Shown here: piece after piece, positions 1-9,038 of the stretch | How positions within the stretch are numbered: position 1 is the stretch's first letter | How the letters are laid out: every line of letters starts with the position of its first letter | NCBI GenBank assembly: GCA_014885115.2 | Contig: WKLE02003936.1 | Span: forward strand, 1 to 10,902 | Direction: 5' to 3' | Length of the DNA: 10,902 nt | Source: Asterionellopsis glacialis | Taxonomy: Eukaryota; Bacillariophyta; Plagiogrammaphyceae; Rhaphoneidales; Asterionellopsidaceae | Notes under the pieces: model-generated | What the model saw: only the letters and a program-made list of their open reading frames with translations | The model's database searches: none | Told to the model about the DNA's origin: nothing | Program-made: the position numbers and the translations under genes

Positions 1-1117
1 GCTAGTTTAAAGATCTAGTTTTATGCTGGAGAAATCCGGCAACTTAGTAAGAAGTAAGAAATCAGGAAATTTTAGTAAATGGTAATTTTTAGTGAGTCCG
101 TCTGCTTGCCTATGCATCAATCATCCATCCTCAAGAGTGTCCTACAGGGAGTGTACTTCATATCTCTCTACTATCAGTGTTGTGTAGTTTGTCTGATTGT
201 TGTGGTGTTGTGCTGAGGACATTCTTCTTATTGCCAATGGTATGAGGTGCCCTTGCTTTACCACCGTGTCTGAAATAAATGATGAATTCTTGATTTAGTG
301 TATATCAATACCACCAAAAAACACTTACTAATGGTAGTGACAATTGAACTCATAATTTTTTTTGTCTAGCTCTTAAGGTCTGGGTCAACATCCAGAAGAA
401 TATTTGGAAACATGGCTAGATGGTGCATTTTTCTCAGTTTTAGCCTTGGTAGTATTAGTCAAGAGTCATTTTGTTTGACCACCAAAAATGATTAGTCTCA
501 CCTGAAAATGAAGTTGCCACCAATGGCTGATGAATAATATTGGCAGAATCAAAATAGCCATCAGGCAAGATGCATAATAACCTAAAAGTATTTACATCAG
601 TAAAAGTAAAATTTCTTTTAAGAAGTAGTGTGTAAGTTGAAGCATGGGTACAAATATTAATTTGTGTAAGAAGAAAGTCTACAAAAAAGGAATAATGAAA
701 TATGACCACTTTCTTCTTGTTGGTTTGACTCTATCTAGAAAATCAAAATTTCTTGAACAATACTAACCACAACAACAACAATCACTTCAAACTTTTTCAT
801 ACCTACTAAAAAATGTGGGATTATAATACTACTGCCTGATTTTACTTTTTATTGATTTCGAGATTGATGCAAGCAAAATAGAATTCCAGTTCCTCTATTG
901 AGTTAATACATATTATATTCAGCCTAAACTAAAACCAAAAACTGGAGTCATGTTTTCAGCTGAAAAGTGTGAGCCATGAATACAATTTGTTGCAATGAAG
1001 TGTATTTGGACAGGCAGTGGTGCAAAGCAAAGCCATACAATATTTATTTGAGAATGGTGGGAGAAGCATTGTAATTTTGCAATAAATAAAATATCCTGTA
1101 GAAAATCCGGATAAAGA
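1..1117. other. AT-rich spacer upstream of the SKI3-like gene; no gene supported
   Basis: This stretch is clearly more AT-rich than the genes and has frequent stops in all frames. The longest ATG-initiated open frame (455-709, minus, 84 residues) has a hydrophobic, low-complexity start, no recognisable motif and no convincing splice continuation, so I do not call it a gene. A short CAA run lies near 766-781. An AATAAA-rich patch sits at about 1080-1091; it could be a chance A/T run, a TATA-like element or an end signal for something upstream. The right-hand part presumably holds the promoter and 5' leader of the gene starting at 1226, but no core element can be fixed by eye. Confidence 0.6.
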
Positions 1118-1225
1118 GTGTTCTGTTGGAACCACAGACAGACAGTAGCATTAGAGAGAAATCAGATAAAAAATCAAATCACTTTTCCGTCCATCACAAA
1201 GAATAGCTTCACGAACGTTTCGACC

Positions 1226-4200
1226 ATGGCTGCTGCCCCGCCCCCCGCTAAGCTAAAGGCATGTCTAGCTAAACTAAAGGAAACTATACTCTCTGACAAT
1301 AACAATGGAGATTCCATAGATATAAAACTATGCTACAGTGGTGTGATAGCCACCGAACTAGTCCAACGAGGAGTCCTTGTCGTTTCACAGGATGATAGTG
1401 GTTGGGACGACAAATTATTCGAGTTGGTGCGATCGACGGCGGGGCGCTCTCTTTTGAATGAAGCAACATCAATTCCTAAGCCACTATTAGCTGGTACGTC
1501 TGCAATGGCAGGCATGGTTGCAGAGCGATGTTTGGCCGGACTGGAGAACAACATTCAACCTACGGGTATGGAAAAGACGGATGGGTGGAAATCAGCTCTA
1601 ACCAGATGTCGAGAGGTAACAGACGACCGATTAGCTCTGCTATTGCAACTTCCCTTCCTAGATGAAAATGGTAATGAAAGCCAAAGTCCTATTATTTCAG
1701 AGTGGAAGTTTCGTTTGAGTCATGTTGCCGAAGGGCTCTATCTTCGTGCGGCGTCGTTTCAACCTGATCCACCCCAAATGTGGAAGAGAAGTTTTGATGT
1801 CATCGGACAACGCCAGTCGTGGAATACTAATATCAGTAGCACTGGTGCCAATGAGCAAGTATCTTCCTACGAATCTACGTTCCCATTGGACAACTTGATT
1901 CGTATAGCCGAGTCAAAAGGGAATGCAAAACGCGTGTCGGAACTAAGTTTAAAATTGGCGGAAAGTTGGTTGGGTCCGGACTTTTCTACCAGCAACATGT
2001 CCTCTTCTTCAATTACCATTCTAAAGAATGTTAGGACTGCCTTTGTCTTAGCTAGGCCCAAGACCGACAAATTTGACTTAGAACAACGGGCGCAAAAATC
2101 CAGTCAAGCTTTGGAGAAATCAAACGTTGACCATCTTTTGGGAACGGATGACGAGGATGCGAAGCTTCGATACGAAACAATCTCACTTCGAATAGAACTC
2201 GCACAAGAAGAGGCCGAAATTAAAAGTCTAGCAAACGAAAAATACACTGTTGCGAAGAATCGATCTCAAGGTGGGCTCTCCCTAGAAACTTGTCGCAAGG
2301 TAGCTCGAAACGAAATTTTAGTTAATAGCGTGTTAGAATCCAAAGACCATGATGACCCGATCGGTAAAAAGGCGGTAGTCTTATTTGATACAGTTCAATC
2401 CTTTCTTTTTTCGTCGCAAGGTCCACGTAGCTCTTTCCAGGAAAAAGCGCTCCACCTTATCCAGATACAGATTGGACGTCTAGTCGATCGAGCTCGTGCT
2501 GTTGGTCTGACAGTTCAAAAAAAGTCTAAGAAATGTACACAAGAACATATTTTATTGGCATGGTCGTCACTCAGTTCCTTTTTGGTACCTCTATTTCATA
2601 GCTTACAAGAAGCGATTGAAAGTGCAACCGAAGAAAACAGAGGGAGAGATACGCATCAACTAGTTGCCTCTCTGAAGGATTTACCCAGGAACATTATCGA
2701 ATTAGCGGCGAACGCAAGTGTATCAGTCGCTTGGATGACGGCTGACAAACCGTGCATGACCATCATGCCCCTAGCATGCGACATACTATCTAGTTGTCTT
2801 GATGTCGCTAACACCGAAAAACTGAATGAAGACCAACAATCAGGCGACGTCGACGTGGTCAAATCGGAAGAAAAGAATTCCCCCCTTCTAAAATTAGAGG
2901 CTTCACATGCATCTGCCAAATGTTTCGTAGTACTTGCTGGAATGGGCAAGGATCCAACAGCAAGTGCTCGTCAAATACAAGAAGTGACAGAACAAGCCAC
3001 TAGAATGTCAAAGAAAGCGGATCGGTTCTCTGATTTTCAGGGTTCCTTTGGAGTGGCATTTTTGCAATTTCTTGTCTGTTGGTCAGGCTTATTTCGTTCC
3101 GCATGGCCATTTTGTAATGTTACGCAAGCTCGTTCATTTGTAAATAGTGCGAGACAATGTATTTCTCAAGCAGGTTTGAGTTGGGGACGTCGACCTACGC
3201 CCCTCGAAGATATTCTCCTTGATCTTGGACATGCAGACTCTGAAGGTGGAATACTTGTGGGAGGCTTTATTGATCAAGCCGAGGTACTACTTCAGACAAT
3301 CTGCGACCAAAAGATTCATGGAATAGCAAAGAATCTGCAGGATATTGCTGGAGTACTATTGAAGGCTCACTGTTTAAATGGTTTAGCTCGTATCACTCTT
3401 TACGGCGGTTCAAGCGGACCAGACCTAGCAGAGACTCACGCAAGGAATAGCCTCTCTGAATTGGAGCAACTGCGACAAACAGATCACACGAGTTTACCCC
3501 CCTTTTATCTGTGGACTCATGCAACTTCATTAGATGTCTCGACAGCTTTTCACATCAATATGTCTCGGCAGCTTGTTGCAGATTCTCTTCTGAGAGCATC
3601 GCGTCCAGGTGATGCACGATGTTTCTTGGAAGATGCCGTTCGAGATGCCCCAACTGATTACGACGCAGCGTTCGCCCTTGGAGCCTTTCTTATGCGTCTG
3701 ATTTGTTTTCAAGAATGTGAAGGGCAAAGTGGAAAGCCGACTGCTGGAGAAGAAAAAGAAGCACAAACTCAGTTGCTAAAATCGGCAAAATTAGATACTT
3801 CCAAAGCGGATCCGTTTAGCCTTCTCGGTCTCTGGTATGAAAAACGAGGAGATCTAAAGCGTGCTGTTGGCTGTTATTCGAAGGCGCTACTGCTTGAACC
3901 ACCCCACCCCGTAGCTGGGCGTGGGATTCTTCGCCTCCGCCCGTTCAACGAGGTGAAAAAATTATGCGATTCAGCTTCGAATACTAACTCTCCTCTCAAT
4001 GGCTGGGCATGGAGAGCCCTTGGAGATTACAAGGCAATAACAGAAGGAGACGATGACTTAGCAATACTCTGTTTCCAGAAAGCCCTGCGTTGTAGAGACT
4101 TTGAATGTCCTCAAAATGAGCCCCTTGGAGTCTTTTACAGTTTACCATCTAGTTCCGGAAGATCCAAAGCCTCTGAATATCCCTCTGATCTTAGTGACTC

Positions 4201-6353
4201 GTGGACCGACCTTGCTGGATGCTATCGCCGCCTCGGAAGATACTCTGCTTCGTTACGTGCTTTTACTTCTGCAAATGAAGCTGCTAATGATAACCTTCCT
4301 TCTCCCGCTTTGTGTTCATGGGCTCAAGGTAAGTGGAGTCGTTTGCTCGTCCCAGTTTATTCTGGTTAAGGTAATGTATGTTGACGCTTCATTTTTTCTC
4401 CCCCTCTTTTCCTTGTCAGTGGAACTCGACCTAGGATTGCACGAAGATGCCGCAGAAAAATTTGCAGTCGTTCTGGACAGAAATGATGGGATTTCTCACC
4501 ACCAAGCGGCCTATGGACAGGGTTGTGCACTATTGGCTCTCGCTCAGACAGACTTCCAAGACGGCAAAGCTGGGGTCGCTTTCGAACATTTGGCTCTAGC
4601 ACTTGATGGTTTGCTAGAATCGTTGGTTGAAAAAGACGACGCTGGGAACATCACCTCATCCTTCGCTTGTGCTCTCAAGCTCCTTGGAGACCTTTACTCT
4701 TTTGGAGCGCACTTGCCTCCGGATGTTTTTATCGACGAGAATGCCCACGACGATGTGGAAACAAGTGTACGCTCACAGATAGCATTTGTTGCTAAAGGAG
4801 AAGAAGCTTATAGCGCAGCTGAAAGCATGCAAGAAAAGGAGCAAGGTGATGGAGATCTTGATGGACTGCGGGTTGCTGCTGTATGCGACCTTGGGGCTAA
4901 TGTCCTGCTACAAGGACAACTCTTATCCTCTCTTCACGGAGAAGGGAGCGGCGTAAATAACGAATGCTCCAACCACCATATCACCCGAAAAGTTCCCGAA
5001 GTGAATGATATGTTCGCTCGAGCAACGAAAATCTTCCAGAGAGCTGTGGATATAAACCCTTTATTTGCACCTGCATGGTGTGGTTTAGGATGTGTTAGTA
5101 CCGACCCCCTGCTACAACAGCATGCATTTTGCAGAGCCTTGCAGTTGAACAAAACAGCTCCAGAAATCTGGTCCAATCTCGGTTTTTTGTATGCTAGACA
5201 CCAGTCTCTTGACGCTAGTGCATCTATGATGGATGCACTCACACAGGTGGCTGATACTCCATTGATGTGGATTGGGAGAGCGCTCATTCTTGAGCGTAAA
5301 GTTTGGGCATCGTCAGTTGTTGGGGGTGAAGAAGTGAAGGATGAATCTGAAACATCCTTGGCCAATGCTGCAGACGCATACCGCGCTGCACTGCAAGTGA
5401 TGAAGGAGCCCAATGCACTCCTAGGTCTTGCCTTGAACTGTAGAATGACGAAAGGGGGCAGTAGAAGTCAAACAGATTTATATGCAAAAGTTGCCAATGA
5501 TATGACCAGGAAGCAAAGTCACGGCTATCTTAGTGAATACTTTCATACTACCGGTGGAGTCAACACCGGGGCTACTGCGCTAAAAGGAGTTGTAACTATG
5601 GAAGAAGGCGTAGAGCGGGCTGGAAGGCCTTACGGGGGTGGGTCTGCAGAGCTTATGAAAGAAGGATCGAGTATAATTGACCATGAAATAAGTAGAATCT
5701 GTGCAGCTAGTTCAGGGGCACCAGCAGCGTTTGATGCCAATAGTTTCCCAGCAGGATTGGCCTGCACCGGTATCCAACACGGTTTGTTAGAGGAGCTAGT
5801 AGTGCCAAGTAGCTCAATATCTGACACCTCATCCAACACTAAAGCCGAAGCGTCGTTACCGTTTGGGGGAGAACTTAGTCTAGCTAGACAGATAGTACAC
5901 GATCCCGACAACGGAAGGTTGTGGCTCGATCTAGCGAAGAATCTTGTTGGGGAGCTAGTATCAGTGTCTGCTAATGGACCGCCCAAGCGCAAAATCGTCC
6001 GGACTACGTTGGAGTCTGCAACACTTGCCGCAGATCGATCCGCAAAATTCCTTACGAACCAATTGTCAAGAGCTAAACAAATTTTACCTCAGCAGTCGCT
6101 CAACACTACAAATTCTGTTACTTCTGATCAAGAGAAGCCATTAGCTCGAGCCCAATCAAGCGTCCCACAATTTGTTCACGCAGAAGATGTTTCCGAAGCC
6201 CTCTCACTGTCATATTGGGTTGGTAAAGTTCGAAGTGAAATGATGGAAGATACCGAAGATCCCACAGAAAGAGGTTTCGATTTGCAGCGTTCTCTCATGA
6301 TGTGCCCCAGCAATGCATTGGGCCGCCAAGCACTAATGGGTGAATTAGAATGA
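1226..6353 (+). CDS. SKI3: SKI3/TTC37-like TPR scaffold of the superkiller (Ski) complex, two exons
   Basis: The coding sequence is 1226-4328 joined to 4420-6353, giving about 1678 residues. In this family, Ski3 (TTC37/SKIC3) is the TPR scaffold that holds the Ski2 helicase and the WD40 protein Ski8 and threads mRNA into the cytoplasmic exosome for 3'-5' and nonstop decay. Yeast and human members have about 1430 and 1560 residues, so the length fits. Seen here: a helical N-terminal half without clear motifs; a TPR at about 861-908 with the motif HPVAGRG typical of Ski3; further TPR units at about 922-957, 990-1018 and across the splice junction at about 1035-1056; and a diagnostic block at about 1246-1325 (AWCGLGC, QHAFCRALQL, IWSNLGFLYA, MWIGRALILE) that closely follows the TTC37 pattern. 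The start at 1226 lies in a strong context (cgaccATGG); the frame is open back to 1118 but has no earlier ATG. No targeting signal is visible, which fits a cytosolic protein. It is convergent with the next gene, 71 bp away. Confidence 0.82.
4329..4419 (+). other. Spliceosomal intron of the SKI3-like gene (91 bp, phase 1)
   Basis: The donor is CAAG|GTAAGT, a near-ideal site. The acceptor is preceded by a long pyrimidine tract (about 4391-4417) and ends in TTGTCAG|TGG. Removing it joins two long frames at a G|TG valine codon (residue 1035) and restores a TPR helix pair (SWAQ-VELDLGLHEDAAEKF). Unspliced reading ends at a TAA at 4367-4369, about 13 codons into the intron, so retention would remove the C-terminal third, including the diagnostic TPR block. 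Confidence 0.92.
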
Positions 6354-6424
6354 AAACTTGCCGAGCTATAGAGGTTAAGAATTGCTTTTAAGTTTACACT
6401 ATACTAGCTATGAATTCCATTCTA

Positions 6425-8275
6425 CTACCGTTCTGGTTTCTTTGCCACGACGCATACTCGTGCGCAAATTTCATCCATATTGTAATTTTCTAAATGCTCG
6501 AATTCAGCACTGCCCACGTGCACTCTATTGCGTTCTGGATTGTTATCTTCCAATACATCATCTGGGAGATCCAGAGTCATGGAACTGTCAGAATCATCCA
6601 CCACTACATCGATATAACCAAGTTTTTCGCACATGGGCAGAATGTCTTTTTGCGGAATAAACATCTTCATGCACAAGGGCCAATTGACACCCGGCTTCAG
6701 TTTATCATCTTTGATTGTGGAAGTACAAATGGATATCCTTCCTCCCGGTTTTAGAACTCGCAAAATTTCTGCAAATGCCTTTTCTTTGTTTGGCGCCAGG
6801 CAAAACGCCCCATTTGATATGACCACATCAAAAGTATTATCAGGCAATGGTATACTTTCCATGTCAGCTACCGCGAAACGGATATCAAGATCACGATCAG
6901 CAGCACGAGCTTGGGCGTGTTTGACTTCTTTACTACTAATATCAATACCGATTACTTTGCCATCACGACCTGCAAAGTGACTCGCAATGAACGAATCGAC
7001 TCCCAGACCTGAACCAACATCAAGGACAAGTTCACCAGGCTGGATCTTAGCATGGGAATGCGGATTTCCGACACCTTGAAAGTTGTATGCATCAGTTCCT
7101 GCTATTTCAAACTCTTCATCCGTGTAACCCAAAGCAGACATGATATACCTAGCTTTCTTAACATTCCCTTCTAGATGAGCAGATTCACCCACTTTATCAT
7201 ACGCGCTTTTAGTTTCCTCCTTGGCGGCCCTTTCCGTCTCAGCAACCTTAAATTCGTCACTGTCATAGTCATCTCGAAACACATATATAAAATCACCGGG
7301 GTTAGACCCAGCAGGACCAAAGAAATCTTCAATATCTTCTTTGACTGCTGATTCATCATCAAAATTAGGTATGGGAGAAGCATGCGATACAACTAGACAC
7401 GTCTGGCTAGCTAGGTCAGGATGGACACTTAGTACTCGTTCTGGTACTCCGCAATAATGCATTAAATGTCCATTGCCAGCAATCACAAGGATCTTTTCAT
7501 TAACATCCGTCGAACTTTCTAACAGTTGATTAACTTTGTTCGCCATGGCAACATCCTTAAGAAGTTGGGCCTTAAAGATCCCACGAAATCGATCACTGGG
7601 TGGTCCTGCCTCCGAATGATGTAATGATCGACCACTAATCAAACTTTCAAATAAATTATAATGGAAATCACTACCCTCCAGGGATGGATTAGGTGGTAAC
7701 CACTGGGATGCTGCATCTAATGCTACGTCCTCACCCTCTTTCATTAGTGTTCTAGCAAACGACCTTGATAAAAATCCTGCATGGATCTGAATTTTGTCCC
7801 TGTGTTCTTTGGCATGTTCTAATAATGGACGGTACGGTTCAAGATTATGATTTTCTGTTCCAATCTTTTTATATTCTTGTACCATTACATCAAATTCAAT
7901 TTTACCATCTTGATAATCTTGTAGAAGTGATTGCATTTCAAATGAAAAATGTTCAAACACGACATGAAGAAAGGATGATTGTTCGGCCATTATTTCTTGT
8001 ATGGCTTGTTGAAGTGCAATAATGGGAGGCATCGAATGGATTTCACCTACAAACACCAATTTATTTTTAGCAATTTCTGAAAAAAATGATGGCTCATCAT
8101 TGTAGATTCGACCAAAGTTACCTGTGTTTTTGTGAGGTGATTGTGAAGAAGACGAGGACGACGACGGTTGATGGAAATTAAACTGGTCTCCAAAGCCAGC
8201 GCCGTATATGCTTGTCGAACCACGAGCACCAACCAATTTATGAGCAACCTTCTTCAATGCGGTCCACCTTGACAT
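6425..8275 (-). CDS. ChaN/Tiki-like domain fused to a SAM-dependent methyltransferase (ArsM-like fold)
   Basis: This is a single uninterrupted frame of 616 residues, with the ATG at 8275 in a good context (aaccATG). Residues 1-30 are basic and poor in acidic residues, possibly a mitochondrial presequence, and are followed by a serine run at 38-44. Residues about 70-300 match the ChaN branch (DUF399) of the Tiki/TraB/EreA superfamily: first GxxH at 77-80 (GEIH), a glutamate in VVFEHF (E108), second GxxH at 267-270 (GNGH), then GVPERV. Bacterial ChaN binds heme; the wider superfamily includes proteases and esterases. After a charged linker (about 305-375), residues about 385-560 form a class I methyltransferase: motif I VLDVGSGLG (417-425), acidic D445 in VIGIDIS, ADME at 470-473, and RVLKPGGRI (506-514). 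The block GVGNP...ISNGAFCL most resembles ArsM arsenite methyltransferases. However, the usual cysteines are replaced at V402 and G489; only C535 could align with the third. Substrate is unknown. The domains are confident; the joint role is not. Confidence 0.85.
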   Translation of the reverse strand: MSRWTALKKVAHKLVGARGSTSIYGAGFGDQFNFHQPSSSSSSSQSPHKNTGNFGRIYNDEPSFFSEIAKNKLVFVGEIHSMPPIIALQQAIQEIMAEQSSFLHVVFEHFSFEMQSLLQDYQDGKIEFDVMVQEYKKIGTENHNLEPYRPLLEHAKEHRDKIQIHAGFLSRSFARTLMKEGEDVALDAASQWLPPNPSLEGSDFHYNLFESLISGRSLHHSEAGPPSDRFRGIFKAQLLKDVAMANKVNQLLESSTDVNEKILVIAGNGHLMHYCGVPERVLSVHPDLASQTCLVVSHASPIPNFDDESAVKEDIEDFFGPAGSNPGDFIYVFRDDYDSDEFKVAETERAAKEETKSAYDKVGESAHLEGNVKKARYIMSALGYTDEEFEIAGTDAYNFQGVGNPHSHAKIQPGELVLDVGSGLGVDSFIASHFAGRDGKVIGIDISSKEVKHAQARAADRDLDIRFAVADMESIPLPDNTFDVVISNGAFCLAPNKEKAFAEILRVLKPGGRISICTSTIKDDKLKPGVNWPLCMKMFIPQKDILPMCEKLGYIDVVVDDSDSSMTLDLPDDVLEDNNPERNRVHVGSAEFEHLENYNMDEICARVCVVAKKPER

Positions 8276-8433
8276 GGTTAAACTTGCTACAAGATACTCC
8301 GTGCCGTCTCACTTTCTTGATGGCAAATGTCACGCAATAGTGAGTTGGTCATGCAGAAAGGATCGTTTTTTTGATGTGTCAATTGTAACTTGTGCACGAT
8401 GAGTAGACTCTAGAGCGTCAGAAGTCAGAATTC

Positions 8434-8451
8434 GTTCGATTTTTCTCGAAC
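8434..8451. repeat. Short inverted repeat (6-bp arms, 6-bp loop)
   Basis: GTTCGA at 8434-8439 pairs perfectly with TCGAAC at 8446-8451 across TTTTTC. It lies about 160 bases upstream of the ATG of the ChaN-methyltransferase gene, in its promoter or 5' leader. It also contains TTCtcGAA, half of a heat-shock-element-like pattern, but without the flanking third unit, so a heat-shock role is not claimed. Confidence 0.4.
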
Positions 8452-8583
8452 TCTCATCTCTCGCTCCCGAATCTTTTTGCAAGTTTCTATGAAATCTTGG
8501 TGATTGTGCTATTTTTTGGGTGTCATTAGTCCTCTTTAATGCGATATATACCAGAGTACCTTGCAAAGTTAGTATATACTACA

Positions 8584-8594
8584 TACCTGGTACA
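8584..8594 (+). repeat. TACCTGGTACA motif copy 1
   Basis: This is an exact TACCTGGTACA in the divergent spacer. The core TACC-T-GGTA is an inverted repeat around one base. Flanking bases differ from the other copies, so the conserved unit is about 10-11 bp. A degenerate copy, TACCAGAGTACC, lies about 35 bp to the left (8549-8560). Confidence 0.7.
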
Positions 8595-8622
8595 GGGTTT
8601 TTCAATCAGGTTAACTTTGTAC

Positions 8623-8633
8623 GTACCAGGTAC
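8623..8633. repeat. GTACCAGGTAC motif copy 2 (complete 11-bp palindrome)
   Basis: GTACC-A-GGTAC is symmetric around its central base. It is preceded by another GTAC, making GTACGTACC, and followed by AGGTA, a further half-site. It starts 39 bp from copy 1, so the two form a pair. The GTACGTACC extension recurs at copy 6. Confidence 0.7.
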
Positions 8634-8848
8634 AGGTATAAATACATAGAAAACCACATATAGGTATTGATCATATGCATGAATGAATAACCTATTTCCA
8701 CACAAGAGTGAAAAGTTATGGAAGGAAGTTGTGCGCAAGAATCACTTTCCGTGACATCCAACGCTTGTTAGACACAGCGTGTGTTTTATCGGAGTACGAG
8801 AAACCAAAGGAGGGAAAGTCTTTTAGGCGAAGTAATCGTGTTCGGCTA

Positions 8849-8864
8849 GCTGGTTAAAACCAGC
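8849..8864. repeat. Inverted repeat GCTGGTT-AA-AACCAGC
   Basis: Two perfect 7-bp arms are separated by two bases, about 175 bases upstream of the ATG of the coiled-coil/EF-hand gene. It could be a dimer-binding site or a small hairpin in the leader RNA; the spacer is short for a stable RNA loop, so a DNA site is the likelier reading if it is functional at all. Confidence 0.4.
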
Positions 8865-9017
8865 AGCGCCAAAAGGGAACCAGCGTAGCAATACAATAAT
8901 TAGAAGTCACCAACGGACGCTGTGCCTCTCACAAACAAAGAAACAGTCTAAGTTTTAGTGTTGCCGCATTCGCCGACAACCACCAAAGCGAAAGAAAACC
9001 CACCGCCGTCATCACAA

Positions 9018-9028
9018 TACCTGGTACA
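9018..9028 (+). repeat. TACCTGGTACA motif copy 3, just upstream of an ATG
   Basis: This is an exact TACCTGGTACA ending 10 bases before the ATG at 9039. At this position it would lie in the 5' untranslated leader or at the transcription start of the coiled-coil/EF-hand gene, which makes it the copy most likely to affect a gene directly. Confidence 0.7.
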
Positions 9029-9038
9029 CTATCATAAT

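Larger units (their letters stand above)
8276..9038. promoter_or_regulatory. Divergent intergenic region between the ChaN-methyltransferase and coiled-coil/EF-hand genes
   Basis: The spacer of 763 bp separates two divergent start codons and so must hold both promoters and 5' leaders. It contains three copies of the TACCTGGTAC-type motif (8584, 8623, 9018) and a degenerate one near 8549. It also holds a 6-bp-arm hairpin GTTCGA...TCGAAC (8434-8451) and a 7-bp-arm inverted repeat GCTGGTT-AA-AACCAGC (8849-8864). No core promoter element can be assigned by eye. The minus-strand open frames at 8330-8566 and 8526-8738 cross the motif copies and have no domain-like sequence, so I treat them as chance. 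The frame of the coiled-coil gene is open back to about 8958, but without an ATG. Confidence 0.55.

Noticed and set aside
85..105. Minus-strand reading ADGLTKN, similar to the short motif at the C-terminal end of Ty1/copia RNase H.
   Set aside because: Only six or seven residues match, a stop lies a few codons upstream, and no other RNase H or integrase motif is found nearby. No LTR pair is visible. Chance or a very old remnant.
455..709. 84-residue minus-strand open frame with an ATG.
   Set aside because: AT-driven composition (F, L, I, N, T), no domain, no plausible neighbouring exon, poor resemblance to the codon use of the real genes.
1118..1225. N-terminal extension of the SKI3-like gene by 36 residues.
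   Set aside because: The upstream frame begins with GTG, not ATG; the first in-frame ATG at 1226 has a strong eukaryotic start context.
4101..4419. Separate gene beginning at 4101 for the second half of the TPR protein.
   Set aside because: The apparent start is a TTG, the 4101-4328 part is the wrong frame of exon 1, and a clean intron (4329-4419) joins the two long frames with TPR continuity.
5630..5992. Antisense open frames within the SKI3-like gene, such as this 120-residue one and 4934-5413.
   Set aside because: They mirror the coding strand, have no domains and no support beyond openness.
8443..8450. Heat-shock element (TTCtcGAA) upstream of the ChaN-methyltransferase gene.
   Set aside because: Only two of the three required alternating units are present; neighbouring bases break the pattern.
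8849..8864. tRNA or other structured RNA gene around the GCTGGTT/AACCAGC inverted repeat.
   Set aside because: No cloverleaf, no A- or B-box consensus, and the loop is only two bases.
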